Source: Dysgonomonas sp. PF1-14 (GTDB lineage: Bacteria > Bacteroidota > Bacteroidia > Bacteroidales > Dysgonomonadaceae). Taken from it: 64,000 nt of DNA. Both the position numbers and the translations under genes were made by a program. Position 1 is the stretch's first letter. The number at the start of each line of letters is the position of its first letter. The stretch spans positions 62,001 through 126,000 of the forward strand of contig NZ_JARXWN010000006.1 of assembly GCF_029892965.1 (NCBI RefSeq). The letters run 5' to 3'. The notes beneath the pieces are model-generated. The model was given only the letters and a program-made list of their open reading frames with translations. It searched no databases and was not told where the DNA came from. Shown here piece by piece: positions 32,854 to 41,743 of the stretch.

Positions 32854-35697
32854 ATGCAAAAAACAAGACATTTATCTATTCTTATCGTACTATTGTTCTT
32901 ATCCGTATCGGGATATTCTTCCCCTATTTGGCAACGGAAGGTAGTCAACTATGAGCGAAACCAGTATGAGGCAGGGCCTCAGAACTGGATGATAGATCAG
33001 GCAGAAAACGGATGGATTTATTGTGCAAATAATAACGGACTGCTTGAGTTTGATGGGGTCAACTGGTCACTTTATCCGATCAGGAACCGTATTCTACGTT
33101 CACTGAAAATATATGATAATAAGATTTTTGTAGGAGGGAGTTCCGAGTTCGGTTATTTCGCTCCGGACAATATGGGCTTTCTGGTCTATAAATCCTTGTC
33201 GGGCAAAGTGAAAAATTGGGTAGGAGAAGTCTGGAAAATACTGATTGGGGAACAGAATATATATTTTGTAAGCGATAAGCATATTCATATATATAATGGC
33301 ACTGAGGATATACAGACAGTGACTGTGGATAAAAAAATAGACTGCTCCAATATTATCGATGGTAGATTGTATGTAGGTACTCCCGATGGAATCTTCTATT
33401 TGACGAAAGGGAAAAAGATTCAATTTCTGGCATCGTCATCTTCGTTGGTGTCGCGAAAGATAGTGAGTATTTTGCCTTATGATGGTAAATTGCTCATAAC
33501 AACAGCGCAATTCGGCTTATATATATTAGATGACGAGAATATTCAGAAAGTAAGTTCGGCAGCCAATGAGTTCATTGCGAAAAATCAGTTATTCAGTACA
33601 TCCATACTTGGCTCGGTAGTTGCTTTGGGTTCGGTACAAAACGGAGTTTTTATGTTCGATCTTCAGAATCCATCATACAGAGAGTCGTATAATTTGGATA
33701 AGGGGCTGAGTAACAATACAGTGCTCAGTTCGTTTTTCGACAAGGAACAGAATCTGTGGCTCGGGCTGGATAAGGGGCTGAGCCTTATCGATCTGAATAC
33801 TCCGATGCTCTATCTCTTTGCCACAGTGTCTCCTATAGGGACAGGCTACTGCTCTGCTACCTACAATAATGAACTTTATCTGGGTACCAATCAAGGGCTC
33901 TACAAATTGAATCCGGACGGAAGCTATAAATTGATAGCTAACTCAGAGGGACAGATATGGTCTATGGTATCATACGATAATTCTCTTTTTTGTTCGGGAG
34001 ATAACGGTATCATGGTTATTTCCGGTAATAATGTTTATAAGATTGATGTTCCCAGTATATGGGAACTACATCCTTTGGGTATAGATAAGGATAAGATGAT
34101 AGCAGGAACCTATTTCGGCTTGTATGTTATAGAGAAGAGAAACGGCAGGTGGGAACCTTCACACAGAGTAGAGGATTTCAATAATTCCAGCAGAGGGTTT
34201 ATGCAGGATGACGAGGATGCATATAGCTTTTGGTTTGTCAACAATCAGCAGAAAGTAGAAAAAATAACCTTCGATAAGAGATTCGGAAAGATTATAAACA
34301 AAAAGCTATATACGCTTGGTGTCCGGGGCACAAGTGAGAATCTATTCTTCAGGCGGATCGACAATAATATGATCGTCTGCGGACTGGACGGTATTTATCA
34401 GTATAGCCGTATTACGGACAGCTTTATTCATTACGAACAATTGGAGTCAATGCTGGAAGGGGCTATATATTATGAATATTTGTCGATTGATGAAATGAAG
34501 AATATCTGGTTCGTATCAGATAAGAAGCTTAAGATATTGAAACACTCTGTCGGCGGATATAGTGCTCCTATATACAATTGGGGATTGTCAAATGAACTGA
34601 TAACCAATCATGAGAATGTGTATTTATCTGATTCCGCATCTGCGATAGTTTCGGTAGACAATGCCTTTATAAGGATCGATCTGGCTAAGTCTGCCCATAA
34701 CTTGAAAAATATAAAGACATATATAAAAAGTCTTACCAGTAGCCGTAACGATAGCATCCTTTGTAACGGGCAGGCAATAAAAGACATATCGATTCCATAT
34801 TCCCTCAACTCTATAAAGATATATTATGCTGCTACAGATTTTACGCAGACGTCAGATATTCTGTATGTGTACAGGCTGAAAGGCCTGGAAGAAGAATGGA
34901 GTATTCCTTCACCGGAGGCGTCCAAAGAGTACACAAATCTACCTGAAGGAAGATACACTTTCGAGGTAAAAGCATTTGTTAACGGTAACACTGAATTTAC
35001 AAATACGGCAACCATTACTTTTACGGTCAGCCCGCCTTGGTACAGGTCTCCTTTGGCATACAGCCTTTATTTTATGTTGATAGTACTGCTTTTGTTTCTG
35101 TTATACAAAAAGACAATAAGCAAACAAAAGAAAATTATTCTTCAGAAAGGGGAAGAATTGATAGCCCAGACAAAGCGGCACGAAGAAGAAACCAAACAGA
35201 AAGATCAGGAGATATATGCGCTTCAAAATGAAAATCTTAAAAATGAACTGCACTATAAGACGCAGGAAATGAACGGCTATGTTCTGAATATTATAAGGAA
35301 GAACGAAATGCTGGAAGAAGTGAAAAAAGATGCGCTTGGTATATCGAAAGCTATTGATGAAGAAAAGCAACTGAGTATCATCCGTCAGAAGGTAATGAGG
35401 CTTATCACTCAAATCAATAGTAATATAGAACATGATGTTGACTTTCAGGTGTTTCAGTCTAACTTCGACCTGATTCATCAGGATTTCTTCAAGCTTCTTG
35501 ATGAAAGATTTCCCGATTTGAGCCGTAACGAGAAAATTCTATGTGCATACCTGAACATGAACCTGTCTTCGAAAGAAATTGCACCACTCTTAAATATTTC
35601 GGTACGTGGGGTGGAAGTAAACAGGTACAGGCTGCGCAAAAAAATGAATCTGGACAGGGACGTTAACCTATCGGAATTCCTCCATAATTTGAAATAA
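32854..35697 (+). CDS. Membrane-bound sensor-regulator: propeller, Y_Y_Y, LuxR-type HTH
   Basis: 947 aa. Signal peptide, then a periplasmic beta-propeller of two-component-regulator-propeller repeats (for example WLGLDKGLSLIDL), a Y_Y_Y domain near 660-730 (RYTFEVKAFVNG), one transmembrane helix at about 731-752, a cytosolic coiled coil, and a LuxR/GerE-like helix-turn-helix at 889-931 (LSSKEIAPLLNISVRGVEV). There is no histidine kinase or receiver domain, so it differs from hybrid two-component systems and probably binds DNA directly from the membrane on sensing the glucan. It diverges from the SusC operon, its likely target. Confidence 0.9.
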   Translation: MQKTRHLSILIVLLFLSVSGYSSPIWQRKVVNYERNQYEAGPQNWMIDQAENGWIYCANNNGLLEFDGVNWSLYPIRNRILRSLKIYDNKIFVGGSSEFGYFAPDNMGFLVYKSLSGKVKNWVGEVWKILIGEQNIYFVSDKHIHIYNGTEDIQTVTVDKKIDCSNIIDGRLYVGTPDGIFYLTKGKKIQFLASSSSLVSRKIVSILPYDGKLLITTAQFGLYILDDENIQKVSSAANEFIAKNQLFSTSILGSVVALGSVQNGVFMFDLQNPSYRESYNLDKGLSNNTVLSSFFDKEQNLWLGLDKGLSLIDLNTPMLYLFATVSPIGTGYCSATYNNELYLGTNQGLYKLNPDGSYKLIANSEGQIWSMVSYDNSLFCSGDNGIMVISGNNVYKIDVPSIWELHPLGIDKDKMIAGTYFGLYVIEKRNGRWEPSHRVEDFNNSSRGFMQDDEDAYSFWFVNNQQKVEKITFDKRFGKIINKKLYTLGVRGTSENLFFRRIDNNMIVCGLDGIYQYSRITDSFIHYEQLESMLEGAIYYEYLSIDEMKNIWFVSDKKLKILKHSVGGYSAPIYNWGLSNELITNHENVYLSDSASAIVSVDNAFIRIDLAKSAHNLKNIKTYIKSLTSSRNDSILCNGQAIKDISIPYSLNSIKIYYAATDFTQTSDILYVYRLKGLEEEWSIPSPEASKEYTNLPEGRYTFEVKAFVNGNTEFTNTATITFTVSPPWYRSPLAYSLYFMLIVLLLFLLYKKTISKQKKIILQKGEELIAQTKRHEEETKQKDQEIYALQNENLKNELHYKTQEMNGYVLNIIRKNEMLEEVKKDALGISKAIDEEKQLSIIRQKVMRLITQINSNIEHDVDFQVFQSNFDLIHQDFFKLLDERFPDLSRNEKILCAYLNMNLSSKEIAPLLNISVRGVEVNRYRLRKKMNLDRDVNLSEFLHNLK

Positions 35698-35722
35698 TCT
35701 TCTGACATTTTGATATAGTACA

Positions 35723-35755
35723 TAGCGGATACCTTCGGTTATTCGCTATCCGCTA
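35723..35755 (+). terminator. Terminator-like hairpin after the sensor-regulator
   Basis: TAGCGGATA and TATCCGCTA, a perfect 9-bp stem with a 15-nt loop; the following bases are AT-rich but not a pure T-run. Confidence 0.6.
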
Positions 35756-35889
35756 TTTATAAAAACTCATTTTTGAGGATAATAAAAATGTTTTTGTCTA
35801 AAAAATATGTTGCTAAATAGTATAAATATTTTTTATGTAAGCAATATAAATCTTATCTTCGGGAAGTTGTTTTTAATAATCGGAAGATC

Positions 35890-37875
35890 ATGGAAATAAG
35901 ACTCAGCGATATATTACCGGACTATCCCTCATTTGAAGAAGGAATACGCCGCGCACCCGATCGGGGTTATAAACTCACCCCTAGTCAGACCGAAACCGCA
36001 CTGAAAAATGCTTTACGGTACATTCCTAACGAATTACATAAGACTCTGGCACCGGAGTTCCTCGAAGAACTGAAAACGCGCGGGCGTATCTACGGTTATC
36101 GTTATCGCCCGCAGGGAGATATCTATCCTAAGCCGATAGACCAATATAAAGGCAACTGTATAGAAGGTAAGGCTTTTCAGGTAATGATAGACAACAATCT
36201 GTGCTTCGATATAGCCTTGTATCCTTACGAGTTGGTAACTTACGGTGAAACAGGTCAGGTTTGTCAGAACTGGATGCAATATCGGTTAATAATGCAATAT
36301 TTGGAGATACTCACCAGTGATCAGACACTTGTGATAGAATCGGGACATCCGCTCGGGTTGTTTAAGTCAAAACCCGATGCCCCACGCGTCATAATTACTA
36401 ATTCTATGATGGTAGGGATGTTCGATAATCAGGCCGATTGGGAGATTGCAGCGCAGATGGGAGTTGCTAATTACGGGCAAATGACTGCCGGAGGCTGGAT
36501 GTATATAGGCCCGCAGGGAATTGTGCATGGTACATTCAATACTTTGTTAAATGCCGGACGCTTAAAGCTAGGCATACCTCAGGATAAGAATCTGGCAGGT
36601 TACCTGTTCGTTTCTTCCGGCTTAGGAGGAATGAGCGGTGCACAGCCTAAAGCCGCCGACATAGCAGGAGCAGTATCTATTGTAGCCGAAGTTGACTATT
36701 CCCGTATCGAAACACGGTACAATCAGGGGTGGGTGCATCATATTGTATCAGACGAAAGAGAGGCTTTTAGGCTTGCCCAAAAAGCTCAAAGGGAAAAACG
36801 CGCATGTTCTATTGCCTTTCACGGTAATATAGTAGATTTGCTCGAACATGCGGAGATCAACAGAATACACATAGATCTTCTTTCCGACCAATCATCATGT
36901 CATGCGGTATATGAAGGAGGGTATTGCCCGATGGGTATATCTTTCGATGAGCGCACAAGGCTGTTGAAAGAGGACAGGGATAGATTCCGCATGCTGGTAG
37001 ATAAATCTTTATGGCGTCATTTTGAAGTTATCAGGAAACTTGTGGCTTCGGGTACATATTTTTTCGACTATGGGAACTCATTTATGAAAGCCATATATGA
37101 CTCAGGAGTAAAAGAAATATCCAAGAACGGAATAGATGAAAAGGACGGTTTTATCTGGCCTTCGTATGTAGAAGATATCATGGGTCCCGAACTATTCGAC
37201 TATGGCTACGGGCCTTTCCGCTGGGTTTGCTTGAGCGGAAAGCACGAAGACCTTATAAGAACTGACCGTGCAGCAATGGAGTGCATCGATCCTTTGCGAA
37301 GGGGACAAGATAAAGACAATTATGATTGGATTCGCGATGCGGAGAAGAATCAGTTGGTTGTCGGTACACAAGCGCGAATCCTGTATCAGGACGCACTGGG
37401 ACGGATGAATATTGCCCTGCGCTTCAATAAGCTTGTGCGCGATGGAGAAGTAGGGCCTATAATGTTGGGGCGCGATCATCACGATGTAAGCGGTACAGAT
37501 TCTCCTTTCCGCGAAACGGCTAATATAAAAGACGGCAGTAATGTAATGGCCGATATGGCTGTACAGTGTTTTGCCGGTAATGCGGCACGAGGCATGAGCC
37601 TGATTGCACTTCACAATGGAGGGGGTGTCGGTATAGGTAAATCCATAAATGGAGGTTTCGGATTAGTTTGCGATGGCAGCGAACGAATCGATGAGATTAT
37701 ACGTTCATCTATGTTGTGGGATGTAATGGGAGGCGTGGCACGCCGATCATGGGCACGAAACGACCATGCAATGGAAACCTGCGAGACATTTAACCAATCA
37801 CACCAGAATGAAGGTTATCATATAACTATGCCTTATGTAGCAGATGAAGACCTTATAAAAGACCTTTGTAAATAG
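35890..37875 (+). CDS. hutU: Urocanate hydratase
   Basis: 661 aa, the longer form known from Bacteroidetes. It converts urocanate to 4-imidazolone-5-propanoate with bound NAD. Seen: MTAGGWMYIGPQGIVHGT, FVSSGLGGMSGAQPKAA (the nucleotide-binding glycine-rich loop) and the GRDHHDVSGTDSPFRET stretch before a glycine-rich NGGGVGIGKSINGG. It is first in the hut operon, with a TATCTTCG box (35854-35861) that is one base from the -7 consensus. The next gene begins 2 bp after its stop. Confidence 0.95.
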   Translation: MEIRLSDILPDYPSFEEGIRRAPDRGYKLTPSQTETALKNALRYIPNELHKTLAPEFLEELKTRGRIYGYRYRPQGDIYPKPIDQYKGNCIEGKAFQVMIDNNLCFDIALYPYELVTYGETGQVCQNWMQYRLIMQYLEILTSDQTLVIESGHPLGLFKSKPDAPRVIITNSMMVGMFDNQADWEIAAQMGVANYGQMTAGGWMYIGPQGIVHGTFNTLLNAGRLKLGIPQDKNLAGYLFVSSGLGGMSGAQPKAADIAGAVSIVAEVDYSRIETRYNQGWVHHIVSDEREAFRLAQKAQREKRACSIAFHGNIVDLLEHAEINRIHIDLLSDQSSCHAVYEGGYCPMGISFDERTRLLKEDRDRFRMLVDKSLWRHFEVIRKLVASGTYFFDYGNSFMKAIYDSGVKEISKNGIDEKDGFIWPSYVEDIMGPELFDYGYGPFRWVCLSGKHEDLIRTDRAAMECIDPLRRGQDKDNYDWIRDAEKNQLVVGTQARILYQDALGRMNIALRFNKLVRDGEVGPIMLGRDHHDVSGTDSPFRETANIKDGSNVMADMAVQCFAGNAARGMSLIALHNGGGVGIGKSINGGFGLVCDGSERIDEIIRSSMLWDVMGGVARRSWARNDHAMETCETFNQSHQNEGYHITMPYVADEDLIKDLCK

Positions 37876-37877
37876 AA

Positions 37878-38714
37878 ATGAGAAAATTAATAGTACTTAT
37901 ACTTGCTGCTGTTTCTTTGACAGCTTTCTCCCAGACAATAGATTTAGAACGGAAGGCAATAGATATCACAGCAGAAGGGAAACTCCTTCACCGGCTGGAG
38001 ATGGCGGCGTGGTATGGTTCGGATATTTTCATGGATAACTTTAAGGAGAAAGATCGGATAGGTGGTTACTTCTCATATATAGATAAAAACACCTCCAAAT
38101 GTCTCTTCTTTTCTAAAGATGAAAGTCCCAAAGTACTTGGAGTCGTTTCATTCGGGGATATAAGTCTGGTGGAAACGGCAACCATAGATTTCAAGGAAAG
38201 AGATTTTAAGGACAGCGAAAAAGACCTTTACCTTATACGTACAAAAGCTTTGACTGAGATAAGAGAGGACTCTTTATTTAAGACTTATAGCAATTCCAAC
38301 CTGAACCTGATTCCGCTTCTCGATAACGCAGGGGGAAAAGTATATGTACTGACAGGGCCTAAAAATGCAGGAGTGATACTCTTCGGAAACGATTATCTTC
38401 TGACATTCGACAAACAGGATAACCTGATAGATAAACAGCAGATACACCGCAATCTGATCCCTATACGATTCGACGACGAGGAGAAAGTCGATACTTCTGT
38501 GCATTTCCATGCTCCCGAAACCGGAGATTTTATAACCCCTACAGATGTTTGTACATTGATGCTGTATGCCAAATTCGCCAAATGGAAATACCATGTAGTG
38601 GTTTCCCGAGATTATGCCAGTGTATGGGATTGCGAGAATGAGATGCTAAGGATAATGACCAAAGAAGATTTTCAGAAAGTAGAACATGAATATTTTGGAG
38701 AGGAGGGTAGATGA
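37878..38714 (+). CDS. Exported hypothetical protein within the hut operon
   Basis: 278 aa. Signal peptide MRKLIVLILAAVSLTAFSQ. The mature part is a mix of beta-strands and charged loops (HRLEMAAWYGSDIFMDNF; VYVLTGPKNAGVILFGNDY); the family is not recognised. It is tightly packed after hutU and its stop sits 3 bp before the next small gene, so it is expressed with the histidine pathway, but an enzymatic role is not apparent. Confidence 0.7.
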   Translation: MRKLIVLILAAVSLTAFSQTIDLERKAIDITAEGKLLHRLEMAAWYGSDIFMDNFKEKDRIGGYFSYIDKNTSKCLFFSKDESPKVLGVVSFGDISLVETATIDFKERDFKDSEKDLYLIRTKALTEIREDSLFKTYSNSNLNLIPLLDNAGGKVYVLTGPKNAGVILFGNDYLLTFDKQDNLIDKQQIHRNLIPIRFDDEEKVDTSVHFHAPETGDFITPTDVCTLMLYAKFAKWKYHVVVSRDYASVWDCENEMLRIMTKEDFQKVEHEYFGEEGR

Positions 38715-38717
38715 AAA

Positions 38718-38978
38718 ATGACTTTCACTGAAAAGAGAATATATGATGCTATCGATGAAATCCTGTGGAAAGATTGGGATCCGATAGGTATCAACGACAA
38801 TGAAAATATACGGGACGAATACAGGTCTTACACACCTTATGTATTCCGGCTGAAAATGACGGGAGCTGATGCCGTAAAGATCGCGGAGCACTTGCATGGG
38901 CTGGTTCTGGAAAATATGGGGATGCAGAGCGACCTTGAACATTGCAAAGCCGTTGCCCGCAAGATATACAACGTATAA
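38718..38978 (+). CDS. Small hypothetical protein in the hut operon
   Basis: 86 aa, cytosolic, helical. RIYDAIDEILWKDWDPIGIND followed by DEYRSYTPYVFRL recalls DUF1871-like proteins, a weak match from memory. The start at 38718 is supported by GGAGGG at 38702-38707; an ATG 7 bases earlier is out of frame and stops quickly. Role unknown. Confidence 0.65.
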   Translation: MTFTEKRIYDAIDEILWKDWDPIGINDNENIRDEYRSYTPYVFRLKMTGADAVKIAEHLHGLVLENMGMQSDLEHCKAVARKIYNV

Positions 38979-39001
38979 ACAAAGAAACTAAATATAATAT
39001 C

Positions 39002-39904
39002 ATGAGTTCAAACAAAATTGTGGAGTGCGTGCCTAACTTCAGCGAAGGTCGCGATTTGGAAAAGGTAGAAAAAATAGCAGGAGCTTTTCGTGCAAAAGAA
39101 GGAGTGAAACTATTGGATTATAGTACCGATAAAGATCATAACCGTATGGTAGTTACAGTAGTAGGTGAGCCCGAAGCCTTGAAAAAAGCTGTGGTTGAAG
39201 CTATCGGAATCGCTGTGGATATTATTGATCTTACCAAACACACAGGACAGCATCCGCGTATGGGTGCAGTAGATGTTGTGCCGTTTATCCCTATCCGCAA
39301 TGTGTCGATGGAAGAAGCCGTTGCCATGTCGAAAGATGTAGCGAAAGCTGTTGCCGACCGTTACGGATTACCTGTGTTTCTGTATGAAAAAGCAGCGTCT
39401 GCGCCTTATCGTGAAAATCTGGCAGCCATCCGCAAAGGGGAGTTTGAAGGACTGAAAGAAAAAATGACACAAGCTGAATGGAAACCCGATTTTGGACCAG
39501 AGCAGCCACATCCTACTGCCGGAGGTGTAGTCATAGGTGCACGTATGCCGTTAGTCGCTTACAATGTAAATCTGAATACCGATAAACTTGAAATAGCTGA
39601 TGCTATTGCCAAAAAGGTGCGTTTCTTAGGCGGTGGTCTTCGTTTCTGTAAAGCAATGGGAGTAGAACTTACCGACAGGGGAATCGTACAGGTGTCGATG
39701 AATCTCACCGATTTTACCAAAACGGCAATTTACCGCGCTCACGAAATGGTGCGTATGGAAGCTAACCGTTATGGGGTGACTGTGGTAGGTGCAGAGATAA
39801 TTGGCCTTGTCCCTATGGATGCGCTGATAGATACGGCTGCATACTATCTGGGACTGGAAGATTTCTCTACAAAGCAGGTTCTTGAAACTCATTTGATGGA
39901 GTGA
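39002..39904 (+). CDS. ftcD: Glutamate formimidoyltransferase
   Basis: 300 aa from the ATG at 39002 (MSSNKIVECVPNFSEGRD); the frame extends upstream but that part lies over the preceding gene. VPNFSEGRD, the catalytic HPRMGAVDVVPF and the GVVIGARMPLVAYNVNL block are the formiminotransferase N and C subdomains. It moves the formimino group from formiminoglutamate to tetrahydrofolate. The cyclodeaminase half, fused in animals, is a separate gene downstream (41744-42367). Confidence 0.95.
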   Translation: MSSNKIVECVPNFSEGRDLEKVEKIAGAFRAKEGVKLLDYSTDKDHNRMVVTVVGEPEALKKAVVEAIGIAVDIIDLTKHTGQHPRMGAVDVVPFIPIRNVSMEEAVAMSKDVAKAVADRYGLPVFLYEKAASAPYRENLAAIRKGEFEGLKEKMTQAEWKPDFGPEQPHPTAGGVVIGARMPLVAYNVNLNTDKLEIADAIAKKVRFLGGGLRFCKAMGVELTDRGIVQVSMNLTDFTKTAIYRAHEMVRMEANRYGVTVVGAEIIGLVPMDALIDTAAYYLGLEDFSTKQVLETHLME

Positions 39905-39905
39905 G

Positions 39906-39994
39906 CCCCCTAGCCCCCGGAGGGGGAATGATAAACAAAGAAAAATATGAAAGAAAAATCTCCTTTATATACAGAAGCCTCCCCTATGGGGAGG
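39906..39994. repeat. Composite C/G-rich palindromic repeat across the hutI start
   Basis: Two hairpins: CCCCC-GGA-GGGGG (39914-39926) before the gene and CCTCCCC-TAT-GGGGAGG (39978-39994) inside its 5' end, followed by a third G-run, GGAGGGGCT. Such C-run/G-run pairs are dispersed in many Bacteroidota genomes (recalled). The second hairpin is translated. Confidence 0.65.
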
Positions 39995-41242
39995 TTTGGA
40001 GGGGCTGGTAATATCATCATAAAAAACGCCTCCCAACTGGTAACATGCAGTGGATTCTCTGCCAAGAAAGGTGGAGAAATGTCCGATCTGCATATTATCG
40101 AAAACGGTACAGTGATTATAACCGATGGGATAATCGCTTATGTCGGTAAAGATGCCGATTGTCCGCCACTATCCGATTATCCCGATCATAAGGTTGTAGA
40201 TGTTATAGGTAAGGCGGTTTTGCCGGGCTTTGTAGATTCGCATACACATTTTGTCTTCGGAGGCTACAGGGAAGAAGAGTTCTCGTGGCGTATGCGTGGC
40301 GACAGTTATATGTCGATTATGGAACGTGGTGGCGGAATCCATAATACAATGACTGCTACGCGTAATGCATCATTCAATGAGTTGAAAGAAGCAGGGCGAA
40401 AACGGCTCGATTCCATGCTCAGACTTGGAGTTACTACCGTTGAAGGGAAGAGCGGTTACGGTATGAATAAGGAAACCGAACTGAAGCAACTCGAAGTGAT
40501 GAAAGCCCTGAACGAGGAGCATCCTGTAGATATTGTCAGTACATTTATGGGTGCACATGCTACACCTGCCGAATACAAGGGAAGGGAAGACGCTTTCCTC
40601 GATTATATGATCAAGGAGGTAATGCCGGAAGTAAAAGCCGGAAATTTAGCTGAATGCTGCGACATCTTTTGCGAGAAGAATGTATTCGATATAGAGCAAT
40701 CGAGAAGATACCTGAGTGCAGCTCGTGATCTTGGGTTCAAACTGAAAATACATGCCGATGAAATAGTAACACTTGGTGGCGCAGAACTTGCTGCCGAGCT
40801 GAAAGCCCTTTCGGCCGATCATTTGTTGCAGGCTTCTGATAAGGGTATTGCCGACCTTGCCGAAAGTGGCGTAGTTGCTACCTTGTTGCCTTGCACAGCC
40901 TTTTCATTGAAAGAGCATTATGCACGAGGGCGCTATATGGTAGATTCTGGCTGTGCTGTGGCTTTGGCTACCGACCTTAATCCCGGAAGTAGTTTCACCA
41001 ATTCCATTCCATTGTTGTTTGCTTTGGCTTGTATTTATATGCAGTTGTCGCCGGAAGAAGCTGTAACTGCTCTCACTATCAATGGTGCAGCGGCAGTCGG
41101 CAGAGCAGGAACAGTCGGTAGTATAGATGTCGGCAAACAGGGTGATCTGGTGATTCTCGAATTTCCATCATATAAATTCCTGCCGTATCATATCGGGATG
41201 AATATTGTGGAAAGCGTAGTGAAGAACGGGATTCTTTATTAA
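39947..41242 (+). CDS. hutI: Imidazolonepropionase with repeat-derived N-terminus
   Basis: 431 aa. Amidohydrolase landmarks: VLPGFVDSHTHFVFGG with the metal-binding HTH, KSGYGM, FMGAHATP, KIHADEI and ATDLNPGSS with the catalytic Asp. It opens the imidazolone ring to N-formimino-glutamate. Residues about 9-20 (EASPMGRFGGAG) are encoded by a palindromic repeat and precede the normal family start NIIIKNASQLV, so the protein carries about 24 extra residues. The ATG at 39947 has an AAAGAAAAAT leader; an internal ATG at 39986 is also possible. Confidence 0.92.
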   Translation: MKEKSPLYTEASPMGRFGGAGNIIIKNASQLVTCSGFSAKKGGEMSDLHIIENGTVIITDGIIAYVGKDADCPPLSDYPDHKVVDVIGKAVLPGFVDSHTHFVFGGYREEEFSWRMRGDSYMSIMERGGGIHNTMTATRNASFNELKEAGRKRLDSMLRLGVTTVEGKSGYGMNKETELKQLEVMKALNEEHPVDIVSTFMGAHATPAEYKGREDAFLDYMIKEVMPEVKAGNLAECCDIFCEKNVFDIEQSRRYLSAARDLGFKLKIHADEIVTLGGAELAAELKALSADHLLQASDKGIADLAESGVVATLLPCTAFSLKEHYARGRYMVDSGCAVALATDLNPGSSFTNSIPLLFALACIYMQLSPEEAVTALTINGAAAVGRAGTVGSIDVGKQGDLVILEFPSYKFLPYHIGMNIVESVVKNGILY

Positions 41243-41733
41243 TTTCAAGATTTCAGGTTTCAAGTTTCAAAATTAATGGCTACAATAAAAAGATTTGAAG
41301 ATTTAGATATTTGGAAACTGGCAAGAGAATTCTCCAAAGAAATTTATGAAATAACAAACAAAGGAGAATTTTCTAAAGATTTCCGGCTAAGAGATCAGAT
41401 AAGAGCTTCTTCAGGTTCCATAATGGATAATATAGCGGAAGGCTTCGAACGAGATGGACGGAAAGAGTTTATACAATTCTTATACATCGCAAAAGGCTCT
41501 TGTGGGGAAGCTAGAAGCCAATTATACCGATCCTGCGATGTTGGTTATATTTCCAAAAATGATTTTGAAATTTATTATCAAAAAGCAATGATAATATCCC
41601 AATCGTTATCTAACTTTATTAAGTACCTAAGGCAAACCGAAATTAACGGACTAAAGAATAAATAATTAATAACTAATAACTAAGATTTCAGGCTGTCAAT
41701 ATTGAAATTTGAAACCTGAAATCTTGAAATTAA
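41239..41733 (+). mobile_element. Putative 495-bp cassette: four-helix gene between 36-bp inverted repeats
   Basis: The segments 41239-41274 and 41698-41733 are 36-bp inverted repeats matching at 34 of 36 positions. Between them is only the four-helix-bundle gene. The left repeat overlaps the hutI stop codon and the right one ends 10 bp before the cyclodeaminase start. A partial third copy of the repeat core (AAGATTTCAGG) lies at 41683-41693. The unit interrupts an otherwise tight hut operon, suggesting insertion. No target-site duplication was found. Confidence 0.6.
41276..41665 (+). CDS. Four-helix-bundle protein (23S rRNA intervening-sequence family)
   Basis: 129 aa. The pattern FEDLDIWKLAREFSKEIYEIT, then LRDQIRASSGSIMDNIAEGFER and a YIAKGSCGEARSQL helix, is that of the S23/IVP four-helix-bundle family (TIGR02436), related to Avd of diversity-generating retroelements. 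The biochemical role is unknown; these proteins are basic and may bind nucleic acid. Despite the old name it is not a ribosomal protein. It is unrelated in function to the histidine genes around it. Confidence 0.9.
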   Translation: MATIKRFEDLDIWKLAREFSKEIYEITNKGEFSKDFRLRDQIRASSGSIMDNIAEGFERDGRKEFIQFLYIAKGSCGEARSQLYRSCDVGYISKNDFEIYYQKAMIISQSLSNFIKYLRQTEINGLKNK

Positions 41734-41743
41734 ACTTAATACC

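Noticed and set aside
41276-41665. Ribosomal protein S23 label for the four-helix gene
   Set aside because: The name is historic. The family is tied to rRNA intervening sequences and Avd-like proteins, and no ribosomal role is supported.
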